A stretch of DNA of 64,000 bases, from assembly GCA_963810615.1 (NCBI GenBank), contig CAWEOA010000002.1, positions 372,001 through 436,000 on the forward strand, read 5' to 3'. This document shows, piece after piece, positions 1 through 9,044 of the stretch; the first letter of the stretch is position 1, and each line of letters begins with the position of its first letter. The notes beneath the pieces were generated by a model. The model saw only the letters and a program-made list of their open reading frames with translations, had not been told where the DNA came from and searched no databases. The DNA is from JARRQJ01 sp963810615 (GTDB taxonomy: Bacteria > Pseudomonadota > Gammaproteobacteria > DRLM01). The translations under genes were made by a program, and so were the position numbers.

Positions 1-157
1 TAATATCTTCCAGATTCTGCTGCGAAAGTAGGCTCCCGTAATAGTCGTGATCACGACGCTGTATATGGAGGGGTTTCCGTTCCCAATATTCCGCAAAAAA
101 ATCCTCAGGATTGACGGGCTTGAGCAAGCGCGCTAGATCGAAACCCTCGATTTTCAT
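1..157 (-). CDS. Cupin-type (JmjC-like) oxygenase, N-terminal fragment
   Basis: The gene runs off the left edge, and only about 52 N-terminal residues are visible. The ATG at 157 follows a strong GGAGGT ribosome site at 161-166. Around residues 20-34 the peptide reads FFAEYWERKPLHIQR, the entry motif typical of cupin superfamily proteins such as the ribosomal-protein arginine hydroxylase RoxA (YcfD) and related JmjC-like 2-oxoglutarate/Fe(II) oxygenases. The metal-binding HxD...H residues lie outside the window, so catalytic competence cannot be judged. Family assignment is fairly secure; the substrate is unknown. Confidence 0.72.
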   Translation of the reverse strand, partial: MKIEGFDLARLLKPVNPEDFFAEYWERKPLHIQRRDHDYYGSLLSQQNLEDI

Positions 158-606
158 TAGACCTCCTACCACTGAGGCACGTCGAAATCCTCTATAGAAC
201 CTCCCTGGACGTGGGCAACAGCGCTCGTTAACAGCTGATGATTAATGTCACATTAGATTCCATAGATTCTGAATGACGACTGAATGGTTGATACCGTCCC
301 TGGGGATTTAGCCGTTTTTACCTGGAAATACACAGGCAAGTCCATCAAGCGCGAAGCAGGTTGCAGCACCGGACTGCGCCGCATACAACCTACTGATTAT
401 ATTATATTTAAATATCAAGACCGACATAAGCTGCTGGATAAGTTAGTATTATGGTGGCTCTCCGGATAAGAGCACTGCAGCCGAATGCTCGGAATGGGCA
501 GGAGCCGATTTTAACAGGCGATAGCCTAGATACGCCGGGGGGTGGCTTTGTGGACAGGAAAACATACACTATGCTTTTCAAAGCATTAGCAAAATAACTA
601 TTAGAG
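158..606. other. Intergenic region without a convincing gene
   Basis: These 449 bases separate the leftward cupin gene from the rightward lipoprotein pair. A 61-codon open frame at 284-469 has no ribosome site and no recognisable protein character, so it was not called. The right end holds a plausible promoter (listed separately). The rest shows no tRNA, repeat or clear terminator. Confidence 0.5.
548..575 (+). promoter_or_regulatory. Candidate sigma-70 promoter of the lipoprotein pair
   Basis: TTGTGG at 548-553 and TATGCT at 570-575 are separated by 16 bases, about 30 bases ahead of the first lipoprotein start at 607. Both boxes are imperfect, so this is only a candidate. Confidence 0.35.
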
Positions 607-1119
607 ATGACTCAGTCCCTTATTCTTGCCGTGTGCGTCGTCGTGCTTTCGGGCTGCTCCAGCATCCCGAAAAATGCCTTTTTGCTCACGCCGTCAACAC
701 CGGATGACAGGCAGCTGGAGAGCCGCGTTTTCGCCACCCGTAACGAGTCCATCCTAATAAAGGACAGTGCCGTCATACTGAAGAACATGGGCTATAAGAC
801 GGGCCTGGTTAATCCCGACATCGGTATAGTCACCGCCACCAAGCACGAGGATAAGGGCGGATTCGCCTCCATGATGATGTCGGTATTGAGTGTCGGCCTG
901 GCATCCTCGGACAAGGACACCGTCACCAGAGCCACGTTCACTACCATGCCGGCGAGGGGCCGGCAAGGCGCCTTTATAACCCGCCTCACGCTCCAACAGA
1001 TGGTCTTGGATTCGAATGGTAAGGCATCCGACGTCACGACCATCACCGACAAGGACACCTATAAGATTTTTTATGAACGGCTCGAAGCCTCCACCTTCAT
1101 TGAACCCGACCGCATATGA
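607..1119 (+). CDS. Putative lipoprotein, first of a tandem pair
   Basis: This 170-residue protein starts with a lipoprotein signal peptide; the lipobox LSGC places the lipidated cysteine at residue 17, so the mature protein is expected to be membrane-anchored in the envelope. I do not recognise the family. The segment around residues 38-75 (RVFATRN... through DIGIVTATKHED) resembles the same part of the next gene, indicating tandem paralogues. A glycine/methionine/serine-rich stretch around residues 83-97 could be a short hydrophobic segment. The start at 607 is forced by an upstream in-frame stop and has only a weak ribosome site. The stop overlaps the next start by four bases, so the two are probably co-translated. 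Function unknown. Confidence 0.72.
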   Translation: MTQSLILAVCVVVLSGCSSIPKNAFLLTPSTPDDRQLESRVFATRNESILIKDSAVILKNMGYKTGLVNPDIGIVTATKHEDKGGFASMMMSVLSVGLASSDKDTVTRATFTTMPARGRQGAFITRLTLQQMVLDSNGKASDVTTITDKDTYKIFYERLEASTFIEPDRI

Positions 1120-1532
1120 TGACCCTGCGCTACCTTGCAACGATATTGCTCGTATCCTTTATAAGCGGATGTGCATCGCAAATCGACCCCGCCTTGCTAA
1201 AGCAGCGTCAACTGCAAGTACAAAGGATGCAAACCAGGGTATTCGATACCAATGACCGTACAGGGCTTGTCAGGGGTGTGGTTGCGGCAATGCAGGACTT
1301 GAAATTCATCATCGACAATGCGGATATCCAACAAGGAATAATTGCCGCTAAAAAATACAGCGCCTATCCCATTGAAATGACCGTTACCGTCCAGCCCATA
1401 TCAAGCAAGCAGATCTTGGTGCATGGGATTGCTCAATACAATCTCAAGCCCATAGAAGATCCTTTTCTATATGAGCAATTCTTCTCGTCCCTGCAGGAAT
1501 ATGTGCCCGACATCCCGCTCTCCGGGGAGTAA
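1116..1532 (+). CDS. Putative lipoprotein, second of a tandem pair
   Basis: This 138-residue protein has a signal peptide ending in lipobox ISGC with the cysteine at residue 19. Its start overlaps the previous stop as ATGA, the arrangement of translationally coupled genes; a second ATG follows at 1119. The core (RVFDTND... DIQQGIIAAKK) matches the upstream lipoprotein in pattern, so both probably adopt the same small alpha/beta fold. Near the C-terminus, DPFLYEQFFSSLQEYV lines up loosely with the end of the first protein. I cannot assign a function. Partnership of the two in one envelope complex is inference from the overlap and similarity. Confidence 0.7.
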   Translation: MMTLRYLATILLVSFISGCASQIDPALLKQRQLQVQRMQTRVFDTNDRTGLVRGVVAAMQDLKFIIDNADIQQGIIAAKKYSAYPIEMTVTVQPISSKQILVHGIAQYNLKPIEDPFLYEQFFSSLQEYVPDIPLSGE

Positions 1533-1586
1533 CGGCGTCGCGACTCGCGGCCTATTCGCCATTATGCAGTGTCCGTACTTCCCGGA

Positions 1587-3215
1587 CTAAACGCGGAATT
1601 TCTTCATCAAGGCCAGCAGTTGACTCGACTCGCCCGTCACGCTACCCGACAGCTCCGTAGACCGCTGTACGCCTTGAGCAGTTTCTTCCGAGACCTGGCT
1701 GATATTATGAATATTGCGGTTGATCTCGGCGCTGACGGCACTTTGCTCTTCCGCGGCGCTGGCAATCTGCATATTCATCTCATTGATGGTTGCAACCGCC
1801 TTGGTAACCACGTGCAGAGACTCCTCCGCCTGCGTCGCCTGCTGCACACTCAACTGCGCCTGAGAGCTGCCGCCTTCCATCACCGCCACGGCATTGGCGG
1901 CCCCTCCCTGTAGCTTTTCGATCATTTCCCTGATCTGCTGCGTCGAGTCCTGGGTACGGCTGGCCAAGGAACGCACCTCATCGGCCACCACAGCAAAACC
2001 GCGTCCTTGCTCCCCGGCGCGCGCCGCCTCGATAGCGGCGTTCAGCGCCAGGAGATTGGTTTGATCGGCAATATCCCGAATAACGTCCAGGATGGTGCCG
2101 ATGTTATCGCTGTCCGATTCCAATTGATGAATGGCTTGCGTCGCCTTCTCCACTTCATTGGCCAGAAGGTTGATGCTTTGTTTGGTCTGGACGACCACCT
2201 GCTTGCTCTGGGAGGTTTCCTTATCGGCTTGCTCGGCGGCCTCGGCCGCACTCGCCGCATTACGGGCGATCTCTTGGACGGTAGCCGACATCTGATTCAT
2301 CGCCGCCGCCACATGCATAGTTTCATCTTGTTGCTGCAATACACCCTTTTCCGCTCGACCGACCGCGTCCAGCATCTCTTCCGAGGTATTGTTCAACTGA
2401 GTGCTGGAGCGCACCACGTCAGAGATAATGGCCTGCAGTTTGCTCACGAACACATTGAATTCTTCTATGATCTCACCCACCTCATCTTTACTGTCGTTAG
2501 CTAGGCGACGGGTCAGATCACCACTGCCGCTGTTGATATCGCGCATTGAAGAGAGGAACTTGTTGAGAGGTGGTACTACTTTGTAGAACACAATCAAAAA
2601 CGCCGCAGCGACAAACACAAACATCGCCATACTGCTGCCCACCACCGTCAAGCGCGAAGATTCTTCCGCCTTATTTAAGGATTTGGTAGCGGTATTGAGA
2701 TACTTGTCCAGCGTTTCCAATAAGGTATCCATGTCGCCGGTCAGTCTTGCCGCGCGAACATCGAAGCCCTCATTGGGATCACGCAAAATTGCGATTCCGG
2801 CATTGCGACCGTTTTTGATATAGGCATTCGCCATTCGCACACCGAGCTCATGAAATTCACCGATGCCTTGCTTGAACTCTTCCGCCTTACCTTGCAGATC
2901 GGGTCTGGCGGCGGCCATCTCATCCAGTTTGTCTTGCGCGGCGCTCAAACCATCCATGGCCGCAGAAAAACCGCCGTCATCCCCGCTGGCCGCGGCATCC
3001 GTGAGCGCTTGCTGAATTTTAACGACGTTAAACCGGGCATCCGCTATTATTCTCATGGTCTCTGCGAGGCGTTCTTGCTCGGCGGTTTTGGCAACGATGT
3101 CGTTCGACATCGTCCAAACGACGGATAAATATATGAACAGAGCGACCGCCACAATACCTATCGTGGCAACCATGAGCGTTTTAATAGTTGTATTCTTGAA
3201 TCCCAGCACAGCCAT
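1587..3215 (-). CDS. Methyl-accepting chemotaxis protein
   Basis: Transmembrane chemoreceptor of 542 residues. From the chosen start at 3215, helix 1 spans about residues 12-34. A periplasmic four-helix-type sensing region of about 150 residues follows, then helix 2 (about 189-213), a HAMP linker and a long coiled-coil signalling domain. The hairpin tip (IRDIADQTNLLALNAAIEAA, about 379-398) is the diagnostic CheA/CheW-binding motif. The start at 3215 has AGGAG seven bases upstream; an in-frame ATG at 3260 lacks a comparable site. There is no C-terminal CheR-tethering pentapeptide. The ligand is unknown and no che genes lie nearby. Given the type IV pilus genes in the window, it could serve twitching or flagellar taxis. 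Confidence 0.95.
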   Translation of the reverse strand: MAVLGFKNTTIKTLMVATIGIVAVALFIYLSVVWTMSNDIVAKTAEQERLAETMRIIADARFNVVKIQQALTDAAASGDDGGFSAAMDGLSAAQDKLDEMAAARPDLQGKAEEFKQGIGEFHELGVRMANAYIKNGRNAGIAILRDPNEGFDVRAARLTGDMDTLLETLDKYLNTATKSLNKAEESSRLTVVGSSMAMFVFVAAAFLIVFYKVVPPLNKFLSSMRDINSGSGDLTRRLANDSKDEVGEIIEEFNVFVSKLQAIISDVVRSSTQLNNTSEEMLDAVGRAEKGVLQQQDETMHVAAAMNQMSATVQEIARNAASAAEAAEQADKETSQSKQVVVQTKQSINLLANEVEKATQAIHQLESDSDNIGTILDVIRDIADQTNLLALNAAIEAARAGEQGRGFAVVADEVRSLASRTQDSTQQIREMIEKLQGGAANAVAVMEGGSSQAQLSVQQATQAEESLHVVTKAVATINEMNMQIASAAEEQSAVSAEINRNIHNISQVSEETAQGVQRSTELSGSVTGESSQLLALMKKFRV

Positions 3216-3420
3216 GTACGCACTCCTGACAAACGGGAGTAGTTTCCCCGCTGCCCTCAAGATCGTTTCCGGACATTATCCCCGACTGGTTACCCTACCA
3301 CCCGGATAACCATCCCATTAATCGACACATCGGGCATAAATCTTTAACAAGATAGTCGGACAATACAACGCGGAACCGGAGTGATATGCGTTTAGACTCG
3401 GCGGTGCTGGGCTTAGGTTT

Positions 3421-4047
3421 TCAGGAAGGCGGCGCTTGATCTTCTGTGCGCAGTTGCTCGTCCGGGGCGATATGAATCTCCACACGGCGGTTGCGGCTGC
3501 GTCCTTCGGCGGTATCGTTGTCAGCGATTGGTCTGGCGAAACCCATGCCCATGATACGAATACGTTGCCGCGGGACGCCCGATTTGACGAGCGCATCGGC
3601 CACTGCCTTGGCGCGGCGTTCGGACAGATGTATATCGAAGTCGGCAAAGCCGCGATCATCGGTATGACCGACGACGGTGAGATGCGTCTTGGCATACCTG
3701 TTTACTATCACCGCGATTTTACTCAACAGGCGGCGGGAGCGCGGCTCAAGCTCTCCGCCGTTGAATTTAAACAGCAGCTTTTCCGGCAGCGTGACGATGA
3801 TGCCGTCACCGGAGCGCAAGGTCTCCGCAAGGGCCTGCAGTTCCCGAGCCTGATCATCCATGTACTGCGCAATGACGGGTCCGACCACGGCCTTATCCTT
3901 ACCGCCGATCACCGCCCGTTCATTCTGGCCACCCGCATCCTGTCGCTTGGCCCGCAAACCATCATCGCCGGCGCACGCCGCCATCAGCAAAGAGCATAGA
4001 CCGAAGACAGGCAGCCGCCATGGTTTTTGAATCACCCGTTCAATCAT
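3421..4047 (-). CDS. OmpA-family peptidoglycan-binding lipoprotein
   Basis: This 208-residue protein has a lipoprotein signal (SLLMAAC, cysteine at residue 25) and a C-terminal OmpA/MotB-like domain from about residue 95. Visible hallmarks are TVVGHTDDRG, LSERRAKAVADALV, and GRSRNRRVEI near the end, the pattern that binds the diaminopimelate of peptidoglycan. It should be an outer-membrane lipoprotein gripping the cell wall, like Pal or YiaD. An AAGG ribosome site sits eight bases before the start. It is downstream of the peroxiredoxin on the same strand, separated by about 140 bases with a hairpin, so probably separately transcribed. It is not the tol-pal Pal by context. Confidence 0.88.
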   Translation of the reverse strand: MIERVIQKPWRLPVFGLCSLLMAACAGDDGLRAKRQDAGGQNERAVIGGKDKAVVGPVIAQYMDDQARELQALAETLRSGDGIIVTLPEKLLFKFNGGELEPRSRRLLSKIAVIVNRYAKTHLTVVGHTDDRGFADFDIHLSERRAKAVADALVKSGVPRQRIRIMGMGFARPIADNDTAEGRSRNRRVEIHIAPDEQLRTEDQAPPS

Positions 4048-4159
4048 GACGGAGCCTTAAATTACGTTGAAAAAAGTGCTCTGAACAAAAAATCACGGCA
4101 CGGCGAATAGCCCGACTACCGGGCATCCGCCGTGCAATGCAACGCCATTTTAAGGAAAC

Positions 4160-4180
4160 GCGGGCGGTGAAACCACCCGC
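4160..4180 (-). terminator. Possible terminator after the peroxiredoxin gene
   Basis: Just past the peroxiredoxin stop, an inverted repeat with arms of about nine bases (one mismatch) can form a GC-rich hairpin. Reading along the minus strand it is followed only by a short T-rich stretch, so termination strength is uncertain. Confidence 0.35.
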
Positions 4181-4189
4181 ATTTGATGA

Positions 4190-4789
4190 TTAAAGGTCCT
4201 TGGCGTGGCTGGCCAGGTATTCGGCCACACCTTCCGCCGAACCCTTCATGCCGGCCTCGCCCTTGTGCCAACCGGCCGGGCAGACCTCACCGTTTTCTTC
4301 GAAGAACTGCAGGGCATCGACGATACGCAACATCTCGTCGACATCGCGCCCCAGCGGCAGGTTGTTCACCACCTGATGTTGCACGATGCCTTGACGATCG
4401 ATGAGGAACGATCCGCGCAGTGCCACGCCGTCGGGATGTTCAATACCATAGGCGCGGGTGATTTCATGCTTGACGTCAGCCACCAGGGGAAAGTCCACCT
4501 GACCGATCCCGCCTTTATCCACCGGGGTGTTGCGCCACGCATAATGGGTGAATTGCGAATCGATGGAGACGCCCACCAATTCCACGCCGCGCTCACGGAA
4601 CATCACCGCGCGATTGTGATGCGCGACAATCTCGGTGGGACACACGAAGGTAAAATCCAAGGGCCAGAAAAACAACACGACGTACTTGCCGCGGTAATCG
4701 GAAAGTTTAAAGGCTTCGTTGATGCTGCCATCGGGCATCACGGCGGGAGCGACAAAATCCGGTGCCTGTTGGGTCACGAGTACGGACAT
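4190..4789 (-). CDS. Typical 2-Cys peroxiredoxin (AhpC/TSA family)
   Basis: Cytoplasmic thiol peroxidase of 199 residues that reduces hydrogen peroxide and organic hydroperoxides. The peroxidatic cysteine is C50 in FTFVCPTE, and the resolving cysteine is C170 in GEVCPAGW, the two-cysteine typical pattern. Length matches the AhpC/Prx1 family. A strong GGAAGGAG ribosome site lies about ten bases before the start. No ahpF or oxyR is adjacent, so the electron donor (thioredoxin or another reductase) cannot be told from context. The C-terminal tail lacks an obvious YF motif. Confidence 0.95.
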   Translation of the reverse strand: MSVLVTQQAPDFVAPAVMPDGSINEAFKLSDYRGKYVVLFFWPLDFTFVCPTEIVAHHNRAVMFRERGVELVGVSIDSQFTHYAWRNTPVDKGGIGQVDFPLVADVKHEITRAYGIEHPDGVALRGSFLIDRQGIVQHQVVNNLPLGRDVDEMLRIVDALQFFEENGEVCPAGWHKGEAGMKGSAEGVAEYLASHAKDL

Positions 4790-4884
4790 AACACATTTCT
4801 CCTTCCGCTGTTAGATACTAATTTCGTCGAGGCAAAGTACCCTACGCAGTTTCAGCTGTGCTTGCAAGCGCCATCCAACGAGCC

Positions 4885-6711
4885 CTATTTTATACCCAAC
4901 CACGCGACACGACGCGCCCGCACCGGGTCGTCCACTTCATCCAGCAGGCTCAGCACGCAGGTATCCGGAAGCGCCACCTGCAATTCCACATTAAACGTCA
5001 TCAATTCATCGCGGCGGAAGGCGTGGACCGTGACCATTTCGCCGGGCGTATAGGCAGCCAACAAGGTATCGAGATTGGCGCGGGTCGCCCGCAGACTGCC
5101 CACCGCCATGATGATGTCGCCCGCCGCCAGACCGCAGTGCTGCGCGGCACCGCCGTCCCAGACCTGCGTCACCCTGGCCTCGGCGCCCTTATCCGCGAGC
5201 CGTATACCCAACACCGCACGCCGCGCCAGCTTGTCCACCGTCTGCTTGGCGCGCTTGCCACCCTTGTCGTCGTTCGATTCGGCGGGACGCAGCTCAAAGC
5301 CGACGCCGAATTGCGGCAGCAATTCGGCCAGAGGGGGATCAGCAAGCCCACGCACCACATCGTCAAAAAAACCGTGCAGATCAACACCGCAACTCTCGGT
5401 CACCATGCGCTCCATACCGTCTTCGGCCACACCGTCACCGGTTTCGCCATGGTGTTTCCATAAGGCGCGCATCACATCGTCCAAGGAACGGGTATTACGG
5501 GTCTCGCGGCGGATCAGCAGGTCCAGCGCCAAGGCCACCACGGCGCCCTTGGCGTAATAATTGACGATGGCGTTGGCGGCGTTTTCGTCCTGCTTGTAGA
5601 ACTTGGTCCACGCATCGAAACTGGAATCGGCCAGGGATTGCTTGAAACGGCCGGAGCAGCGCCATACCCGAGTGACGGTCTGTGCCAGCAGCTCTAAAAA
5701 ATCCGCGGCGCTGATCAAGCCGCAGCGCAACAACATCACATACTGATAGTAACTGGTGATGCCTTCGAAGGCCCACAGCAAGCCGGTGTAATTCTCCCGG
5801 GCAAGATCATAGGGGACGAATGCCGCCGGCTTGATACGCTTCACATTCCAGAGATGGAAATATTCGTGGCTGCACAGCGTGAGAAAGCCGCGGTATTTTT
5901 CAGTCAACGCCTGCTGGTGGCGCTGCGGCAGATCATCACGGCTGCACAACAACGCGCAGGAGGCACGATGTTCCAAACCGCCGTAGCCGCTGCCCACCGC
6001 CGTCACCAGAAACACATAGTGTTCCATGGGCGGCGGCTCGCCGAAGAAGCGGATTTGCTGTTCGCAGATCAAGCGCAGGTCCCGGCACAGGCGTTCCATA
6101 TCGGCGCGATGGCGGCCGCTGATGGCAACGACGTGCGGTGTCCCGCAGGCCTCGAAGCCGGCAAGGGTGAAGGTCCCCATCTCCACCGGGTGGTCGATCA
6201 GCTCGTCGTAATCCGCCGCCTGATAGCGGCCAAAGCCCAAGGACGGCGCACCCGCCCGCGGCAGACTGGTGGCAAGCCGCCAATCGCCGTACGCATCTCC
6301 CGCAGGGGGAAGGATATCCACCGCGTGGGGGAGATGTTCCTGCCCATGCAACTTGACGAACACGCTGGTGCCGTTGAAAAAGCCGTGGGTGGTGTCCAGG
6401 TGGGCGGATCTTACCGACAAATCCCAGGCATAGACCTCATAGCGCAAACTGAGCGGTCCCGCACACGGCGCGCATTGCCAGGTGCTTTTGTCCAGCTTGT
6501 GTACCGCCACCGGCCGACCGGCGCTGGTCGCCCATAATTGCACGATATTCTTTGCGAATTCGCGAATCATGTAGCTTCCCGGTATCCACGCCGGTAAGGA
6601 AAACACCTGGCCGGCGGGATCGGGATCATCGATGCTGCAACTAATCTCGAAAAGATGTGCGCCCAAGTGTTTAGGCGCGATTTGAAACCGAACGGGGGAA
6701 ATGCTGGTCAT
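4885..6711 (-). CDS. M61 glycyl aminopeptidase-family metalloprotease with PDZ domain
   Basis: A 608-residue protein of the M61 family. Its N-terminal beta-rich domain leads into a thermolysin-like catalytic domain with the zinc motif HEYFH at residues 282-286, followed by LWNVKRIKP, which is strongly conserved in the family. A PDZ domain occupies about residues 490-570 (GLAAGDIIMAVG), expected to bind peptide ends or regulate access. No signal peptide is evident, so it is probably cytoplasmic. It stands alone between the peroxiredoxin and a divergent small gene. Substrates in most bacteria are not established. The ribosome site before the start is weak. Confidence 0.92.
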   Translation of the reverse strand: MTSISPVRFQIAPKHLGAHLFEISCSIDDPDPAGQVFSLPAWIPGSYMIREFAKNIVQLWATSAGRPVAVHKLDKSTWQCAPCAGPLSLRYEVYAWDLSVRSAHLDTTHGFFNGTSVFVKLHGQEHLPHAVDILPPAGDAYGDWRLATSLPRAGAPSLGFGRYQAADYDELIDHPVEMGTFTLAGFEACGTPHVVAISGRHRADMERLCRDLRLICEQQIRFFGEPPPMEHYVFLVTAVGSGYGGLEHRASCALLCSRDDLPQRHQQALTEKYRGFLTLCSHEYFHLWNVKRIKPAAFVPYDLARENYTGLLWAFEGITSYYQYVMLLRCGLISAADFLELLAQTVTRVWRCSGRFKQSLADSSFDAWTKFYKQDENAANAIVNYYAKGAVVALALDLLIRRETRNTRSLDDVMRALWKHHGETGDGVAEDGMERMVTESCGVDLHGFFDDVVRGLADPPLAELLPQFGVGFELRPAESNDDKGGKRAKQTVDKLARRAVLGIRLADKGAEARVTQVWDGGAAQHCGLAAGDIIMAVGSLRATRANLDTLLAAYTPGEMVTVHAFRRDELMTFNVELQVALPDTCVLSLLDEVDDPVRARRVAWLGIK

Positions 6712-6925
6712 ATAGGTAAGTAGGGCGGTAACGGCCGTAGCCAGTGGCTTGCAAGGTTACCGCTAATGTCGCCCGAGTAGAAGGCCGGCTTCAAGAGAGG
6801 GCCGGCGAACCATGATTATGCTATTCAAGACGAGAGGGAATCCAGCCGATAAATCTGTTAAGGATTTCATGACGTCACCCTCGGACCTGGGTTATCGACA
6901 GGCCCCTACCGTGGAGGACCGGGCC

Positions 6926-7285
6926 ATGAAGATATTCTCCCCGCTGATTGTTCTCATGACTGCAGCGCTTTATGCAAATACTGCGGCCGCATTTGCCGAC
7001 TACCAACCCCTGGAGAAAGACGCGCAGATCTGCTTTGGCTACGCCATGGTGGGCTACGATTCGGTGATCAATTCACGGTTGGGGGTCCCAGCGGAATACG
7101 CCTTGGGACTGGCGCTGAAAAGCCCGCTCAAAAAGGCCAGCGATGAGCGTTATTCCATCAACGTCCTGAAGATCGCCTTGAACGCCTACATGTGGTCGGG
7201 CAGCCCCCATGATTATGCGGTACAGGTGATGTTCCGCTGCGCCAAGGCCCAAGGCAATTTCCTCGATGCCAATCTGGATTGGTGA
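6926..7285 (+). CDS. Small exported protein of unknown function
   Basis: A 119-residue protein starting at an ATG preceded by GGAGG; a longer reading from 6812 lacks a ribosome site and would bury the signal peptide. Residues 1-22 form a signal peptide with an AxA-type cleavage site, so the mature protein of about 97 residues is probably periplasmic. Two cysteines (in DAQICFGYAM and MFRCAKAQ) could form a disulfide. I do not recognise the family. It lies between divergent M61 and convergent pyrD genes and is monocistronic. Confidence 0.7.
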   Translation: MKIFSPLIVLMTAALYANTAAAFADYQPLEKDAQICFGYAMVGYDSVINSRLGVPAEYALGLALKSPLKKASDERYSINVLKIALNAYMWSGSPHDYAVQVMFRCAKAQGNFLDANLDW

Positions 7286-7314
7286 ACTTGCTCGGTAGCG
7301 GTCGATCCTGAGCG

Positions 7315-8343
7315 TCAAACGGCCTTGCCCGCATCGAGTCGGCGCAGTGCCTCCGTCACTTCGCGAATCAAACAGGGCCCACGATAGATGAAACCGCTGT
7401 AGAGCTGCACCAAACTGGCCCCGGCCCGTATCTTCGCCTCCGCATCAGCGGCCTCCATGATCCCTCCCACAGCGATAATCGGCACCTCATCACCTAATAC
7501 GGCGTGGAGTTGCCGCACAACTTCGGTGGCCCGCTGCGTCAAGGGCGCGCCGCTCAAGCCACCCGCTTCGTCACCGTGGGCCAAGTGGCTCACCCCCTCC
7601 CGCGCCAGCGTTGTATTGGTGGCGATCACCGCATCGATGCCCTGATCACGGATCAGGGCGGCGATATCGGCCACCGCCTCGGGACTCAGGTCCGGCGCGA
7701 TCTTCACCGCCAGCGGCACGTATTTTCCGTGCTGCTGCGCCAACCGGCCCTGCTCGGCCTTCAACTCACCCAGCAGCGCCAGCAAGGCGTCATGTTGTTG
7801 CAACTGGCGCAGATTGGGCGTATTCGGCGATGAGATATTCACCGCCACATAACCGGCGTGGGCATAGACCTTGCGCAGACCGATCAGATAATCATCCACC
7901 GCGCGTTCCACCGGGGTATCGAAGTTCTTGCCGATATTGATGCCCAGCACCCCGCTAAAGCGGGCGCGCTGCACATTGGCCAGGAGGTTCTCCACCCCGC
8001 GGTTATTGAAGCCCATGCGGTTGATGATCGCCCGGGCACCCGGCAGCCGAAACAGGCGGGGCTTGGGATTGCCCGGCTGGGGGCGGGGCGTCACGGTTCC
8101 CACCTCGATGAAACCGAATCCCAGCGCGGCCAGGGCGTCGATATACTCGCCGTCCTTATCCAGACCGGCCGCCAGGCCCACCGGATTGGGGAAGCGGATA
8201 CCCATCACCGTGCGCGGCGCCGCGGGCAGGTGTCCCCCGAGGAGATGCAGGCGCTGCGCCGCCTTGAGGGCCTCCAGACTGAGATGATGGGCGGTTTCCG
8301 GCTCCAGGCGGAACAATAGGTCGCGCAACAGGGGGTAAGTAAT
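7315..8343 (-). CDS. pyrD: Dihydroorotate dehydrogenase (quinone), class 2
   Basis: Membrane-associated FMN enzyme of pyrimidine synthesis that oxidises dihydroorotate to orotate with ubiquinone. An N-terminal segment (YPLLRDLLFRLEPETAHH) matches the membrane-binding helices of class 2 enzymes. The barrel carries NISSPNTPNLRQLQ with the catalytic serine of that class, and IATNTT plus GGLSGAPL near the FMN phosphate site. Family alignment begins right where an ATT codon at 8343 sits six bases after a perfect AAGGAG, giving 342 residues, the usual length. Upstream ATGs at 8412 and 8478 lack ribosome sites and would add 23-45 non-homologous residues. I therefore favour the ATT start; if wrong, 8412 is next best. 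Confidence 0.9.
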   Translation of the reverse strand: MTYPLLRDLLFRLEPETAHHLSLEALKAAQRLHLLGGHLPAAPRTVMGIRFPNPVGLAAGLDKDGEYIDALAALGFGFIEVGTVTPRPQPGNPKPRLFRLPGARAIINRMGFNNRGVENLLANVQRARFSGVLGINIGKNFDTPVERAVDDYLIGLRKVYAHAGYVAVNISSPNTPNLRQLQQHDALLALLGELKAEQGRLAQQHGKYVPLAVKIAPDLSPEAVADIAALIRDQGIDAVIATNTTLAREGVSHLAHGDEAGGLSGAPLTQRATEVVRQLHAVLGDEVPIIAVGGIMEAADAEAKIRAGASLVQLYSGFIYRGPCLIREVTEALRRLDAGKAV

Positions 8344-8466
8344 GGTCGTCTCCTTGCCGCTCGGGTCTATGCAATCGAAAATAGCGCTATATCTTATGCG
8401 CAAGCCGGTCATGACCGAAAGCGCGGGCTTGTGATAGGCTGTGGCAAACGGCGGAGGGAGAATATC

Positions 8467-8973
8467 ATGCGTCTGCAAAACGCCATTATTGCTTTAGTGA
8501 CCGTCCTGATGCTCGGCGGATGCAGTTACTTTGGGGGCGGCGCGAAACACACCGCGGCCGCACCCGCGGGCAACTTCGACATCTTGAAAATGCAACGCGC
8601 CCAATGGCGGCAGCTGGCCGAAAAAGGCGACGCGGAGGGCGAGTACCAGTTGGGCATGACGTATTGCTGCGGTTTCGGCCCGGGCCATACCGACACCATC
8701 GCCTACAAGTGGCTGTGCCGGGCCGCGCTGCAGGGGCACGAACTGGCCCAACTTCAGCTGGGCCGTATGCTGGGCTACGGCATCAAGAAACGGCCTTTCC
8801 ACACGCCGCAAGTCGCGGACTTCGCCTATATGTGGTACGGCCTGGCCGCCGCCCAGGGCAACCAACTGGCCGCCGGCTACCAGAGCGCCCTGGAACAAAC
8901 CATGTCGCCCTCGCAAATCACCCGCGCCCGCGAGTGGGAAACCCACCCGGCAACAGTGGTCAACTGCAGCTAA
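8467..8973 (+). CDS. Lipoprotein with Sel1-like repeats
   Basis: A 168-residue lipoprotein whose signal ends in LGGCS with the cysteine at residue 19. The start at 8467 has a good GGAGGGA site; the open frame extends further upstream without support. The mature part holds Sel1/TPR-like repeats: about residues 50-85 (AEKGDAEGEYQLGMTY...), 85-105 (AALQGHELAQLQLGRM) and 125-140 (AAAQGNQLAAGY). These fold as alpha-alpha hairpins used for protein contacts in the envelope. It diverges from pyrD, whose promoter must overlap its own. Specific role unknown. Confidence 0.82.
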   Translation: MRLQNAIIALVTVLMLGGCSYFGGGAKHTAAAPAGNFDILKMQRAQWRQLAEKGDAEGEYQLGMTYCCGFGPGHTDTIAYKWLCRAALQGHELAQLQLGRMLGYGIKKRPFHTPQVADFAYMWYGLAAAQGNQLAAGYQSALEQTMSPSQITRAREWETHPATVVNCS

Positions 8974-9044
8974 GCAGGCCGTCCTGACGGCAACCGCAAT
9001 GGCGACATGATCGGGGTCGGCGGCGGATTTAGCGTCCCGTCGCC

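Noticed and set aside
284..469. 61-codon open frame upstream of the lipoproteins
   Set aside because: No ribosome site, atypical composition and no family character.
4205..5053. 282-codon plus-strand frame over the peroxiredoxin and M61 genes
   Set aside because: It is antisense to two clearly homologous genes and has no family signature.
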